9,931 bases of DNA from contig JAACDS010000206.1 of assembly GCA_009936895.1 (NCBI GenBank), forward strand, positions 1-9,931, read 5' to 3'. The notes beneath the pieces are model-generated. The model worked only from the letters and a program-made list of their open reading frames with translations. It was not told the origin of the DNA and made no database searches. This DNA is from Pseudomonadota bacterium. Lineage in GTDB: Bacteria; Pseudomonadota; Gammaproteobacteria; Pseudomonadales; Azotimanducaceae. The position numbers and the translations under genes were made by a program. Positions 1 to 7,857 of this stretch are shown piece by piece (position 1 is the stretch's first letter; the number at the start of each line of letters is the position of its first letter).

Positions 1-1
1 A

Positions 2-919
2 ACCCTTGCGCTGGCGACCGGCGGCCCGGCAGGACTCTACTATCCCTTTGGTGGTGCCATGGCATCACTGTGGTCGGAGGTCCTGCCGCGCGTGAACGCC
101 AAGGCAGAGGTTACTGGGGGTTCGGTGACCAATGTGATTCAGGTGGCTCGGCAGGAGAGTGATTTGGGCATTGCCATGGCCGATGTGGTGAGCAGTGCCT
201 ATGCCGGCACGGGCCGCTTTCCAGAGCCTCTTCCTCTACGTGTTTTGTTTACCGCCTATCCAAACATCGTGCATCTGCTCAGTCTCCAAGGCAGCGGCAT
301 CCGCTCGATTGCCGATTTGGCCGGTAAGCGGGTGGCCTTGGGCGCACAGGGCTCGGGTACCTCGGTAGCCGCGCTCAACATGTTGAACGGTTTGGGGTTG
401 AGCGTAGACGATATTGCCCCCCGCTATTTGAGTTTCGGTGAAACGACCTCGGGTCTCAAAGACGGCACGCTGGATGCGGGCTTTGTTGTGGGAGGATTGG
501 GTATCGCTGCAGTCACGGAACTTTCCGTGACTCGTGATATCGAAATTATCGCGCTCAGTGACGCCGAAATGGCTAGCCTGACAGCGCAGTTTCCGGCCTA
601 TTCCGCCTACGAAATTCCGGCCGATACGTATGCGGGAGTCAGTGAGTCCCGGCAGGCTCTGGGCATTTGGAGTGCCGTGGTCGTGCACGAATCCATGCCC
701 GAAACCTTGGCCTTTGCGTTAACGTGTACGGTGTATCGAGACCATGCCCGCTTGCTTAGCGTCTCGCCGGTGGTCAAAGACATGACGATAGCCAATATCC
801 GTCAACTTGCCGCCGTACCCCTGCATCCCGGGACAGAACGCTACTTGCGCAACCCAGAAGCGAACTGCACGACGGTTGCAGACACAGCTGTCCTGCCACT
901 TCCCGTCATGGCGAACTGA
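2..919 (+). CDS. TAXI-family TRAP transporter solute-binding protein (5' partial)
   Basis: This is the periplasmic substrate-binding component of a tripartite ATP-independent periplasmic (TRAP) transporter of the TAXI subfamily. It captures a small, probably anionic organic solute and delivers it to the membrane permease. The reading frame is open from base 2, so the start codon and signal peptide lie upstream of the window; 305 residues are visible. Near the left edge the translation reads ATGGPAGLYYPFGGAMA, the characteristic N-terminal TAXI motif just after the signal peptide. A second family motif, GAQGSGTS, lies about one third of the way in. The ATG at base 59 is internal to this motif region and is not the true start. 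The permease gene begins 3 bases after the stop, as is usual for SBP-permease pairs. TAXI ligands are poorly predictable from sequence; known cases include glutamate and other carboxylates, so the ligand is left open. Confidence 0.92.
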   Translation, partial: TLALATGGPAGLYYPFGGAMASLWSEVLPRVNAKAEVTGGSVTNVIQVARQESDLGIAMADVVSSAYAGTGRFPEPLPLRVLFTAYPNIVHLLSLQGSGIRSIADLAGKRVALGAQGSGTSVAALNMLNGLGLSVDDIAPRYLSFGETTSGLKDGTLDAGFVVGGLGIAAVTELSVTRDIEIIALSDAEMASLTAQFPAYSAYEIPADTYAGVSESRQALGIWSAVVVHESMPETLAFALTCTVYRDHARLLSVSPVVKDMTIANIRQLAAVPLHPGTERYLRNPEANCTTVADTAVLPLPVMAN

Positions 920-922
920 GCG

Positions 923-2824
923 GTGTCGTCCCAGTTGTTTCCTTCAAATCGAACGCCGAGGTATGTGGCGCTATTTGCCAGCACGCTGGCAATAAGCTTG
1001 TCGTTGTTTCAGCTTTGGCAGCCCTTAGTCGGCTTCTTCCCTGTCGGAAGCCTGCCCTTCGAAAGCATCCTAGGTCAGCAGCCGGCGACGTACTTTCGTC
1101 CCATCCATTTGGCGTGGATTTTGGTGCTCGGCTTCGTGGTTTATCCTGTTGCCAAAGAGCAAGGGCTGCTGCGTTGGCTCGACGCTGGGGCCATCGTGCT
1201 GGTGGTTTGGGCCAGTACGCGAATCCTGAGTTTTGACTACCAGTCCATTGATCATCTACTGCACGGCCTAAGCCGGCTCGATTTTGCCGCAGGAATGATT
1301 TTGGTTTTGGCGACCTTGGAAAGGGCGCGCCGTGCTGTGGGCCCGGTAATGATGTGGGTGGGGCTGGTGTTCTTACTCTACGGGGCCTTTGGCAATGTTC
1401 TGCCCGATGTTCTAGCCACTAAGGGTTTTTCCTTTGAGCGTATCGTGCGCTGTCAAGTGTTCACCGGCGCAGGTCTCTTCGGCGCGCCGCTGGGCATTGC
1501 CGCCGGCGCGGTGTTTAGCTTCGTCTTGTTCGGAGCGTTTTTGCAGGTCACCGGTGCGGGCAAATTTCTGATTGACCTGTCGTTTGCCGCTGCAGGACGA
1601 TACCGAGGCGGTCCGGCTAAGGCGTCGGTCATTGCTTCTGCGGCGATGGGCTCGATCTCTGGCAGTGCCATTGCCAATACGGTGACCACTGGCTCACTCA
1701 CCATTCCCATGATGAAAAAGCTGGGTTACAAGCCTGAAGAAGCGGCAGGTATCGAAGCGGCCGCGTCGACGGGCGGGCAAATCATGCCGCCGATAATGGG
1801 CGCTGGTGCATTCGTGATGGCGGAATTCACCAAAACCTCCTACGGCGACATTGTCTGGATGGCCTTGGTACCGGCATTGCTCTACTTTTTATCAGTGCTC
1901 CTGTACGTGCATGTGCTGGCGGTAAAGGGCGGCTTTAAAGGCATGCAGGGGCAAACCGGCGCGTGGCGGGTGCTATTAGACGGGCTTCACTTTTTGTTGC
2001 CGCTGGCGCTGATCACTACTTTGCTGCTTTGGAACTACTCGCCAGTGTTGGTGGGGGTGGCGGGTAGCGGTGCGGTACTGCTTGCCAGCTTGATGCGCAG
2101 CCATACGCGGATCGGTCTCGCCCAGTTACTCGCCGGTTTACGGCAAGGGGCGATGCTGGCAGTGTCCATCTCGGTAGCCTGCGCGGTTGCGGGCCTTGTG
2201 GTCGGTACCATTGGCCAAACCGGTATTGGTTTACAGTTCACCGAATCGGTGGTGGCGCTCAGCGGCGGCCAGTTGTGGTTGGCGCTGATTTTGGTCGCCG
2301 TCGCGGCCCTGGTGTTGGGGATGGGGTTGCCGGCCACCGCCGCCTACATCGTGCTCGCGGTGATGACTGGGCCTGCATTGCAGGAACTGGGCTTGGCGTT
2401 GATTACGGCTCATATGATTATTTTCTGGCTGGCGCAAAGTTCCAACGTTACCCCGCCCATTGCGCTAGCCGCTTTCGCCGGAGCCGGCGTCGCCGGTGCG
2501 TCTCCTATGGGGTCAGCCGTAGAGGCGGTCAAGCTGGCCAGTGGACTTTTTATTATTCCGCTGATGATGGCCTATTCCCCGTTGCTGCTCGGTGCTGAGT
2601 TTGGCTGGACCGGTGTGTTGCTATCGGCGGTGGTCACGGGCTTGCTGATGCTGATGCTGGCGATGTTGCTGCAGCAGTACCTGTTTAGGCCGGTAACCTC
2701 AGGGGGGCGAGCCATTGCATTGCTTGCCGCTGCGCTGCTGGTTTACCCATCCACCGCTTCACGAGCAGTAGGCGCTGTCGTCGCCGGGGGGCTTATGTTG
2801 GCCAATCGTTTGGGACGAGTTTAG
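923..2824 (+). CDS. TRAP transporter fused permease, 4TM/12TM (DctQM-type)
   Basis: This 633-residue inner-membrane protein fuses the small (DctQ-like, 4TM) and large (DctM-like, 12TM) TRAP permease subunits, the form that normally accompanies TAXI binding proteins. It would drive solute import with a cation gradient. Residues 1-160 hold the first hydrophobic segments and correspond to the small subunit. The DctM core follows, with the conserved stretch MGSISGSAIANTVTTGS at about 242-258, then ASTGGQIMPPIMGAGAF at 281-297. The second half carries GMGLPATAAYIV at 467-478 and SSNVTPPIALAAFAGAG at 506-522. These are the two pseudo-repeated transport motifs of the family. The start is GTG at 923, the first usable codon after the SBP stop; no strong ribosome-binding site is visible, so translational coupling is likely. 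The stop overlaps that of the convergent minus-strand gene. Length is normal and the frame is intact. Confidence 0.95.
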   Translation: MSSQLFPSNRTPRYVALFASTLAISLSLFQLWQPLVGFFPVGSLPFESILGQQPATYFRPIHLAWILVLGFVVYPVAKEQGLLRWLDAGAIVLVVWASTRILSFDYQSIDHLLHGLSRLDFAAGMILVLATLERARRAVGPVMMWVGLVFLLYGAFGNVLPDVLATKGFSFERIVRCQVFTGAGLFGAPLGIAAGAVFSFVLFGAFLQVTGAGKFLIDLSFAAAGRYRGGPAKASVIASAAMGSISGSAIANTVTTGSLTIPMMKKLGYKPEEAAGIEAAASTGGQIMPPIMGAGAFVMAEFTKTSYGDIVWMALVPALLYFLSVLLYVHVLAVKGGFKGMQGQTGAWRVLLDGLHFLLPLALITTLLLWNYSPVLVGVAGSGAVLLASLMRSHTRIGLAQLLAGLRQGAMLAVSISVACAVAGLVVGTIGQTGIGLQFTESVVALSGGQLWLALILVAVAALVLGMGLPATAAYIVLAVMTGPALQELGLALITAHMIIFWLAQSSNVTPPIALAAFAGAGVAGASPMGSAVEAVKLASGLFIIPLMMAYSPLLLGAEFGWTGVLLSAVVTGLLMLMLAMLLQQYLFRPVTSGGRAIALLAAALLVYPSTASRAVGAVVAGGLMLANRLGRV

Positions 2825-3270
2825 GTTGACGGTTTGCTGGTCAACTGCGCGTTTTTTTCGCGTTCAGCCAACCACTCCTGATGAGGGGTGTAATGACCCT
2901 CGTGCCAAAACCCCCAATCGCTTGATTTGCTCCCGGTGAGGATCAGGGTCCATACCGGCCGCTCTTCAATGAGTTGTACGATGTGCCGGTGGGACGCCGT
3001 CCGAAAGTGCGGGCGAAGCGCCCTAACCATGGTGAGCGGCCCCTCGGGTGTTTTTTCCAGATAGGGTTCGAAAGGCAGGGTGATAAACCACCACGGATGG
3101 TCGTGAAAGGCGCGATCGTCGTCGCCCTTGTGGAACTTGTGCACGCGCAGCGTAAAGCCAAACCAAAGAATCCAGCGTTCGAGATAAGGCTGTCCACAGT
3201 CGTAGACCAAGTCGTGGGTCCAACCGAACGTAAGTGAGCCGAGAGAGAGTAAGCGTTCTGAGTAGGTCAC
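2821..3270 (-). CDS. Cupin-like protein of unknown function (HDHPW family)
   Basis: This is a 149-residue soluble protein with no signal peptide. It resembles a widespread uncharacterised bacterial family with a small beta-barrel (cupin-like) fold; that assignment is from memory of the family pattern. Visible signatures are KGDDDRAFHDHPWWF at about 48-62, with an HxH pair at His56 and His58, a Glu at 72 in PYLEKTPEG, and a second histidine cluster at 94-96 (SHRHIVQL). Next come PVWTLILTG at 105-113 and DWGFW at 118-122. Such spaced His/Glu residues could bind a metal, as in cupins, but no catalytic role is established. The start is GTG; an in-frame stop lies five codons upstream and no earlier start exists. 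No convincing ribosome-binding site is seen. The gene points away from the P450 across an 87-base gap and its stop codon overlaps that of the TRAP permease. I would not assign a reaction. Confidence 0.75.
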   Translation of the reverse strand: MTYSERLLSLGSLTFGWTHDLVYDCGQPYLERWILWFGFTLRVHKFHKGDDDRAFHDHPWWFITLPFEPYLEKTPEGPLTMVRALRPHFRTASHRHIVQLIEERPVWTLILTGSKSSDWGFWHEGHYTPHQEWLAEREKNAQLTSKPST

Positions 3271-3280
3271 TGAGTCATGG

Positions 3281-3293
3281 TTCTAGCGTAGAA
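3281..3293. promoter_or_regulatory. Candidate operator: 13-bp inverted repeat in the divergent intergenic gap
   Basis: TTCTA-GCG-TAGAA is a perfect inverted repeat with 5-base arms and a 3-base spacer. It sits in the 87-base gap between the minus-strand cupin-like gene (GTG ending at 3270) and the P450 start at 3358. A TATAAA hexamer at 3302-3307 could serve as a -10 element for the P450 run, but no good -35 is found at normal spacing. The position, between divergent genes and just upstream of that hexamer, suits a regulator-binding site, but a short A/T-rich repeat can arise by chance. No regulator gene is in the window. Confidence 0.3.
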
Positions 3294-3357
3294 GGTCGTA
3301 GTATAAAGACCATAAGATTCCGGGTTAAGTTCTGAAACGTTAAAAGAGAAAGAAACT

Positions 3358-4614
3358 ATGGATGTGTTCACTCAATCACCGGCGCTCGATAACGCCATGG
3401 TCAGTCCGTCGAACTGGGGAAACGAGCAGTGGGTTCATGACCAATTTGCTTGGTTACGGCAGAACGAACCGCTGAAATATCTCTCACCAGAGGGTTACAA
3501 ACCGTTTTGGAACGTTACCCGCTATGACGATATCAAGGAGATTGAGGGCCAAAAGCAGCTCTTCATCAACGATCCACGCCCGACACTAGGTATTGAGGTG
3601 ATGGAGCAGCTTGTTCAGCAAATGACCGGGCGCAAGCACTTGGTTCGTAGCCTGGTGCAGATGGATGACCCGGACCACATGAAATACCGCATGCTGACTC
3701 AGGGTTGGTTCATGGGCAGTAACTTACGCAAGCTGCAGGCTCGGGTGGACGAACTGGCGGATAGGTACATCGACCGCATGGCAGATATGGGGGGCGAGTG
3801 TGACTTCGTTAAAGACGTCGCAATTTGGTATCCCCTGCGCGTGATCATGAGCATCTTTGGTGTGCCAGAGGAAGACGAACCCCTGATGTTGAAGCTTACT
3901 CAAGAGCTGTTTGGTAGCACGGATCCGGATGTGAACCGTTCCTTCGAGCCCGCGGAGTTTTTGAATGTGGTCAAAGACTTTGAAGAGTATTTCGTCAAGC
4001 TCAGTGAAGCCCGACGAGCAGAGCCTCGGGATGATCTGGCAACGATCATTGCCAACGCGGAGATCGATGGTGGACAGATTCCCGATCACGAAGCGAACGG
4101 TTACTACATGATCATAGCCACAGCCGGACACGACACGACAAGCGCGTCTACCGCCGGAGGGTTGCTGGAACTCATTCGCAACCCGGATCAAATGGCCGCT
4201 TTTCGTAATGATGTGGATGGCCTGATGCCAACGGCCATCGACGAAATGATTCGCTGGGTATCGCCGGTTCGGCACTTCATGCGGACGGCCACTGCAGACA
4301 CCGAGATCGCAGGCCAAAAAATTAAGGCCGGAGAGTCGATGATCCTGCGGTACCCGTCTGCGAATCGAGACGAGGCTGTGTATACCGACCCCAACGCGTT
4401 TCGTATTGATCGAAAGGAGGGCAAGCAGATTGCCTTCGGTTTTGGTGCTCATGTGTGCCTGGGTCAGCATCTAGCGCGAATGGAGATGAGCTCGTTGTTT
4501 CGTAAGCTTTTGGCGCGAGTAGAGCACATCGAACTGGCCGGCGAGCCGCAATATACTCAGGCAGTATTCGTTGGAGGGCTTAAAAGCTTACCCATTCGTT
4601 ACAAGATGAAGTAG
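3358..4614 (+). CDS. Cytochrome P450 monooxygenase (bacterial soluble type)
   Basis: This 418-residue heme monooxygenase would insert one oxygen atom from O2 into an organic substrate, receiving electrons from a ferredoxin and reductase. Neither partner is encoded in the window. All diagnostic motifs are present: the helix-C region DDPDHMKYR at 103-111, the I-helix oxygen-activation motif AGHDTTS at 256-262, the ExxR pair Glu296/Arg299 in EMIRW, and the heme-ligand loop FGFGAHVCLGQHLA at 360-373 with the proximal cysteine Cys367. There is no N-terminal membrane anchor, so it is a cytosolic class I-type enzyme of normal bacterial length. The ATG at 3358 follows a purine-rich AAAAGAGAAAGAAA stretch that acts as a weak ribosome-binding site. 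It is the first gene of a rightward run, with the mutarotase 5 bases downstream. The CYP family and substrate cannot be assigned by eye; its neighbours suggest a catabolic role. Confidence 0.97.
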   Translation: MDVFTQSPALDNAMVSPSNWGNEQWVHDQFAWLRQNEPLKYLSPEGYKPFWNVTRYDDIKEIEGQKQLFINDPRPTLGIEVMEQLVQQMTGRKHLVRSLVQMDDPDHMKYRMLTQGWFMGSNLRKLQARVDELADRYIDRMADMGGECDFVKDVAIWYPLRVIMSIFGVPEEDEPLMLKLTQELFGSTDPDVNRSFEPAEFLNVVKDFEEYFVKLSEARRAEPRDDLATIIANAEIDGGQIPDHEANGYYMIIATAGHDTTSASTAGGLLELIRNPDQMAAFRNDVDGLMPTAIDEMIRWVSPVRHFMRTATADTEIAGQKIKAGESMILRYPSANRDEAVYTDPNAFRIDRKEGKQIAFGFGAHVCLGQHLARMEMSSLFRKLLARVEHIELAGEPQYTQAVFVGGLKSLPIRYKMK

Positions 4615-4619
4615 GGCTG

Positions 4620-5537
4620 GTGGTTGCGATCCATCGGTTACTCCGGGGTGATCTGGCCGTCGACGTGTCCCTGCAGGGCGGGGGCATTTGGCGCTTCGCT
4701 CGAGGCGGGCAGACCCTCATGTGTCCGGCCCCAACCGCACCCCAATTGGCATGCTTCGCCATGCTGCCGTTCTGTAGCCGGATCAACAACGGCCGCTTTC
4801 AATACGGCGAACATCAGGTTGCGTTAACGCCGAATTTTCCGCCAGAAGCTCACGCCATACACGGTTTTGGATGGCAGGGGTTATGGCAGTTGGAAACTCA
4901 AAGCGATGAGGCCTGTGTTTTGGTGTACGAGCACGATGGCGCAGTCAGTGACAAAACGGGATGGCCGTGGACGTTTCGCGTCACACAGCGGTTGGTACTG
5001 TCGGATAGCGGACTCTCGGTGACGCTGACGCTGGAAAATTTGTCCAACGATGCGATGCCGGCAGGGATGGGTTTGCATCCGCATTTTCCTTCCGCTGCCA
5101 ATATGCGTGTGTCCATGGCCTGCGCGGGCCGGGTTGTTATGACAGACGGCTTTCTGCCCGAGGTGGAGAAGCTGGGCGGTCACGGTGAGGTAAACCCTTT
5201 AGCAGGCCGCCCTTGGTTACACCGGAATATGGACGACGTGTTCGCCCATCGCAGCGGTGGTGCGCAGATCGTGTGGCCAGACCAGCCGTGGTCACTATCC
5301 ATTGAGCCGGATCCGATGCTTGCACACTGGATTGTTTACGCACTCCGCGATCGTGAATTCATCTGTATCGAACCAATCAGCCATCTGCCTAATGCTGTCA
5401 ATATCAATCCGTTGAAGCGGCCTTCTGCCGGCGAAATGAAAGCACTGGGGCCGGGCGAACGCTGGTCGGCGACCACATCGTTTGGAACGTTCGCTGTCGC
5501 GCAGTCAACCCTCCAAGCACCGTCAACTTCGTGTTAG
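4620..5537 (+). CDS. Aldose 1-epimerase (galactose mutarotase)-like protein
   Basis: This 305-residue protein belongs to the galactose mutarotase/aldose-1-epimerase superfamily, cytosolic beta-sandwich enzymes that interconvert alpha and beta anomers of sugars. Family landmarks are visible: SRINNGRF at 53-60, the catalytic-base region HAIHGFGW at 78-85 (His81), GLHPHF at 151-156 with the second histidine (His153 or His155), NMDDVF at 203-208 with a sugar-binding Asp (205 or 206), and CIEPISHLPNAVN at 249-261 with the likely catalytic Glu251. The reading starts at GTG 4620, only 5 bases after the P450 stop, with AGGG close upstream; a GTG 14 codons further in is less attractive. Tight spacing implies co-transcription with the P450. 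No sugar kinase, glycosidase or sugar transporter is nearby, so its substrate may be an unusual hemiacetal and not galactose. The exact substrate is unknown. Confidence 0.88.
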   Translation: MVAIHRLLRGDLAVDVSLQGGGIWRFARGGQTLMCPAPTAPQLACFAMLPFCSRINNGRFQYGEHQVALTPNFPPEAHAIHGFGWQGLWQLETQSDEACVLVYEHDGAVSDKTGWPWTFRVTQRLVLSDSGLSVTLTLENLSNDAMPAGMGLHPHFPSAANMRVSMACAGRVVMTDGFLPEVEKLGGHGEVNPLAGRPWLHRNMDDVFAHRSGGAQIVWPDQPWSLSIEPDPMLAHWIVYALRDREFICIEPISHLPNAVNINPLKRPSAGEMKALGPGERWSATTSFGTFAVAQSTLQAPSTSC

Positions 5538-5559
5538 ATTACCTCTAGAAATACCCATT

Positions 5560-5568
5560 GGAGAGAGG
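5560..5568 (+). promoter_or_regulatory. Ribosome-binding site that fixes the Mo-hydroxylase start
   Basis: GGAGAGAGG lies 6 bases before the ATG at 5575. This strong Shine-Dalgarno sequence shows translation begins at MAEALDY. It rules out an earlier in-frame start at 5482 inside the preceding gene, which would add 31 residues unlike the family N-terminus. Confidence 0.75.
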
Positions 5569-5574
5569 CTTAAC

Positions 5575-7830
5575 ATGGCTGAAGCACTAGATTACAAACA
5601 GATTGGCACCACTCCTGTGCGGCCAGACGGTTTTGATAAAGTCACCGGGCGAGCCCAGTTTGGCGCTGATGTGAATCTGCCTAACATGTTACACGGCAAA
5701 GTGCTGCGCAGCCCCCACGCCCATGCCCGAATTAAAAGCGTCGACGTCAGCGGTGCGCTGGCAATGCCCGGCGTCTATGCGGCAATTTCCGGTGCAGATT
5801 TTCCTGGTGGACGGCTTGAAGGGGAAGCTGGTGGCGAAGGTGGCGGCTCAATGAATGATGTCGCCAAGAACGTTATGGCGCGTAACAAAGTGTTGTATCA
5901 CGGTCATGCGGTCGCAGCGGTTGCGGCGTCTACCGTGCGCCTAGCAGAGCAAGCTCTGCAGGCCATCAAGGTGGAATATGAGGTGCTGGAGCCGGTACTC
6001 GACGTGGTCGAGGCCATGGATCCTCAGGCTATCTTGGTTAACGAGGACAATTATACCGCGCTGCCTGAGAAACCCGAAAAACCATCCAATATTGCCAACG
6101 TCGGTCGGCTGGAGCGGGGCAACTTAGAAGAAGGTTTTATGGCTGCTGACGTGGTGATAGAACGCGAATTTACTTGCCCCATGGCTCACCAAGGGTATAT
6201 CGAGCCTCATGCCTGTGTTGCGAGTATTGATGAGCGCGGTCGTGGCACGGTTTGGTGTTCGACTCAGGGCCACTTCGAGCATCGGGCGGCAACATCGAAA
6301 ATGCTTGGCAAAAATATGGCCGACTTGAAGTTTGTGGCCACAGAAATCGGCGGCGGCTTTGGCGGCAAAACAGTGGTTTATCTGGAGCCATTGGCGACCA
6401 TGATGTCAGAAAAATCAGGCCGTCCGGTAAAGATGACCATGTCTCGGGAAGAAGTGTTTCGCGCAACGGGCCCTAGCTCAGCCACAGTGGCTCGAGTGAA
6501 GGTGGGAGTTCGCAAAGACGGCACGATTACCGCGGCCCAGTCTTGGATTGCGTTTGAAGCTGGCGCATTTGCGGGAGCACCCTACATGCCTGGCGCCATG
6601 TCGATCTACGCTCCTTATGCCATCGAGAATTTCCTCGTTGAAACCTTCGACGTACTGGTGAATAAGCCCAAGGTCGCGGCGTATCGCGCACCGGGTGCGC
6701 CTCAGGCCATGCACGCATTCGAATGCGCCCTTGATGAAGCGGCTCAACTGCTGAACATGGACCCAATCGATTTGCGAATGGTTAATGCAGCGGATGAAGG
6801 TACACAGGCGCCTTACGGGCCCAAGTACCCGCCCATCGGCTTCAAGGCCTGCTTGCAGGCCGCAAAGAAACACCCCAACTACCTGAAGCCTGTGCCAGAT
6901 GGCGCAGGTCGCGGCGTTGCCGTGGGTTTTTGGTTCAACGTAGGTATGCAATCCAGTGCTGAAGTGAACATCAACGAAAACGGATCGGTCATGATCATTG
7001 AGGGTAGCCCGGACATTGGTGGCTCCAGAGCTTCTATGTGTCTGATGGCGGCGGAAACCCTTGGTATTGAATACGACGACGTCCGCGCCCAAGTGGGCGA
7101 TACAGAAAGCACTGGTTTTTGTAACGTTACCGGCGGCAGCCGCACAACCTTTGCGACGGGTATGGCCGTGACGCAAGCCTGTGAGGCCGTCATTGCGGAC
7201 TGCAAACGTCGTGCGGCCATGACCTGGGGACTGGACGAGGATCAGGTGGAATGGGAAGACGGTCAGGCCGTACCGGGCCCCGGCGTGAATGCGGACGTTA
7301 AGCCGCTGAGCCTGGCGGAACTGGCCCGTAAGGCCGGTAAAACCGGTGGTCCCATCACTGCGCGCGCCTCTTTGAATGCACAAGGCGCTGGTGCTGCGTT
7401 CTCAGTAAATTTTGGCGATCTTCGAGTCGACAGGGAAACCGGCAAGGTCGATGTGCTCAGCTTTACCGCGATTCAAGACGCCGGCAGGGCGATTCACCCC
7501 GCCTATGTGGAAGGTCAAATGCAGGGCGGAGCGGTACAAGGCATCGGCTGGGCGCTGAACGAGGAATACATCTTTGACGACAATGGCGTGTTGGAGAACG
7601 CTGGATTCTTGGACTACCGGATTCCCGTGGCCTCGGATCTGCCCATGATCGACACGGAGATTGTCGAAGTGCCGAACCCAAGCCACCCCTTTGGTGTTCG
7701 TGGTGTGGGTGAAGCCCCGATCGTTGCGCCGCTGGCGGTCTGCGCCAACGCAGTATCGCGGTCTCTAGATATGCGGATTACCGATCTGCCAATGTCGCCG
7801 CCACGCCTGTTGGACGCGATAGAAGGCTAG
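5575..7830 (+). CDS. Xanthine dehydrogenase/CoxL-family molybdopterin-binding (large) subunit
   Basis: This 751-residue protein is the catalytic subunit of a molybdenum hydroxylase, enzymes that hydroxylate heterocycles or oxidise aldehydes (or CO) with water as oxygen source. Domains in order are the aldehyde-oxidase a/b hammerhead (about 15-140) and two molybdopterin-binding domains (about 165-400 and 430-745). Key motifs are CSTQ with Gln231, GGGFGGK at 259-265, AYRAPGAP at 369-376, and FGVRGVGEAP at 706-715 with the expected catalytic Glu713. The loop AYRAPG lacks the Cys-containing AYRCSFR signature of form I CO dehydrogenase, so it is not a classical CoxL. The usual GQG of the C-terminal pterin-binding loop reads DIGGSR (480-485). 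The normally required [2Fe-2S] and FAD subunits are not in the window. It starts 37 bases after the mutarotase and is followed by a terminator. Substrate unknown. Confidence 0.95.
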   Translation: MAEALDYKQIGTTPVRPDGFDKVTGRAQFGADVNLPNMLHGKVLRSPHAHARIKSVDVSGALAMPGVYAAISGADFPGGRLEGEAGGEGGGSMNDVAKNVMARNKVLYHGHAVAAVAASTVRLAEQALQAIKVEYEVLEPVLDVVEAMDPQAILVNEDNYTALPEKPEKPSNIANVGRLERGNLEEGFMAADVVIEREFTCPMAHQGYIEPHACVASIDERGRGTVWCSTQGHFEHRAATSKMLGKNMADLKFVATEIGGGFGGKTVVYLEPLATMMSEKSGRPVKMTMSREEVFRATGPSSATVARVKVGVRKDGTITAAQSWIAFEAGAFAGAPYMPGAMSIYAPYAIENFLVETFDVLVNKPKVAAYRAPGAPQAMHAFECALDEAAQLLNMDPIDLRMVNAADEGTQAPYGPKYPPIGFKACLQAAKKHPNYLKPVPDGAGRGVAVGFWFNVGMQSSAEVNINENGSVMIIEGSPDIGGSRASMCLMAAETLGIEYDDVRAQVGDTESTGFCNVTGGSRTTFATGMAVTQACEAVIADCKRRAAMTWGLDEDQVEWEDGQAVPGPGVNADVKPLSLAELARKAGKTGGPITARASLNAQGAGAAFSVNFGDLRVDRETGKVDVLSFTAIQDAGRAIHPAYVEGQMQGGAVQGIGWALNEEYIFDDNGVLENAGFLDYRIPVASDLPMIDTEIVEVPNPSHPFGVRGVGEAPIVAPLAVCANAVSRSLDMRITDLPMSPPRLLDAIEG

Positions 7831-7844
7831 GTTCGAATAAGGTG

Positions 7845-7857
7845 GTTGATCATCAAC
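7845..7857. promoter_or_regulatory. 13-bp inverted repeat abutting the terminator
   Basis: GTTGAT-C-ATCAAC is a perfect inverted repeat with 6-base arms around a single central C. It ends exactly where the terminator stem begins. The one-base centre makes it a poor RNA hairpin but a reasonable DNA-binding site for a dimeric regulator, possibly for the MoaD-like gene downstream. It could also be chance or a degenerate part of the terminator region. Confidence 0.3.

Noticed and set aside
236..688. Minus-strand open frame opposite the TAXI binding protein
   Set aside because: It is a shadow of a clear TAXI gene and has no recognisable motif.
2825..2858. Possible terminator after the TRAP permease: GTTGAC/GTCAAC stem followed by seven Ts
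   Set aside because: Six bases separate the 6-bp stem from the T-run, the loop is 9 bases, and the whole element lies in the coding sequence of the minus-strand gene. It is too weak to call.
3294..3311. GGTC/GACC inverted repeat around the TATAAA hexamer
   Set aside because: The arms are only 4 bases with a 10-base spacer, which is expected by chance.
3724..4470. Minus-strand open frame (248 codons) opposite the P450
   Set aside because: It mirrors conserved P450 coding sequence, including the I-helix and ExxR region, and has no domain character of its own.
5482..5574. Upstream extension of the Mo-hydroxylase gene by 31 residues
   Set aside because: It overlaps the end of the mutarotase gene and does not resemble the family N-terminus. 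The ATG at 5575 has a strong ribosome-binding site 6 bases upstream.
6478..7383. Long minus-strand open frame (301 codons) opposite the Mo-hydroxylase gene
   Set aside because: It lies wholly inside a confidently identified gene, shows no recognisable domain, and is explained by codon bias on the opposite strand.
5575..7830. Classical CO dehydrogenase large subunit (CoxL form I)
   Set aside because: The diagnostic AYRCSFR active-site loop is absent; the loop reads AYRAPGAP. No CoxS or CoxM gene is adjacent.
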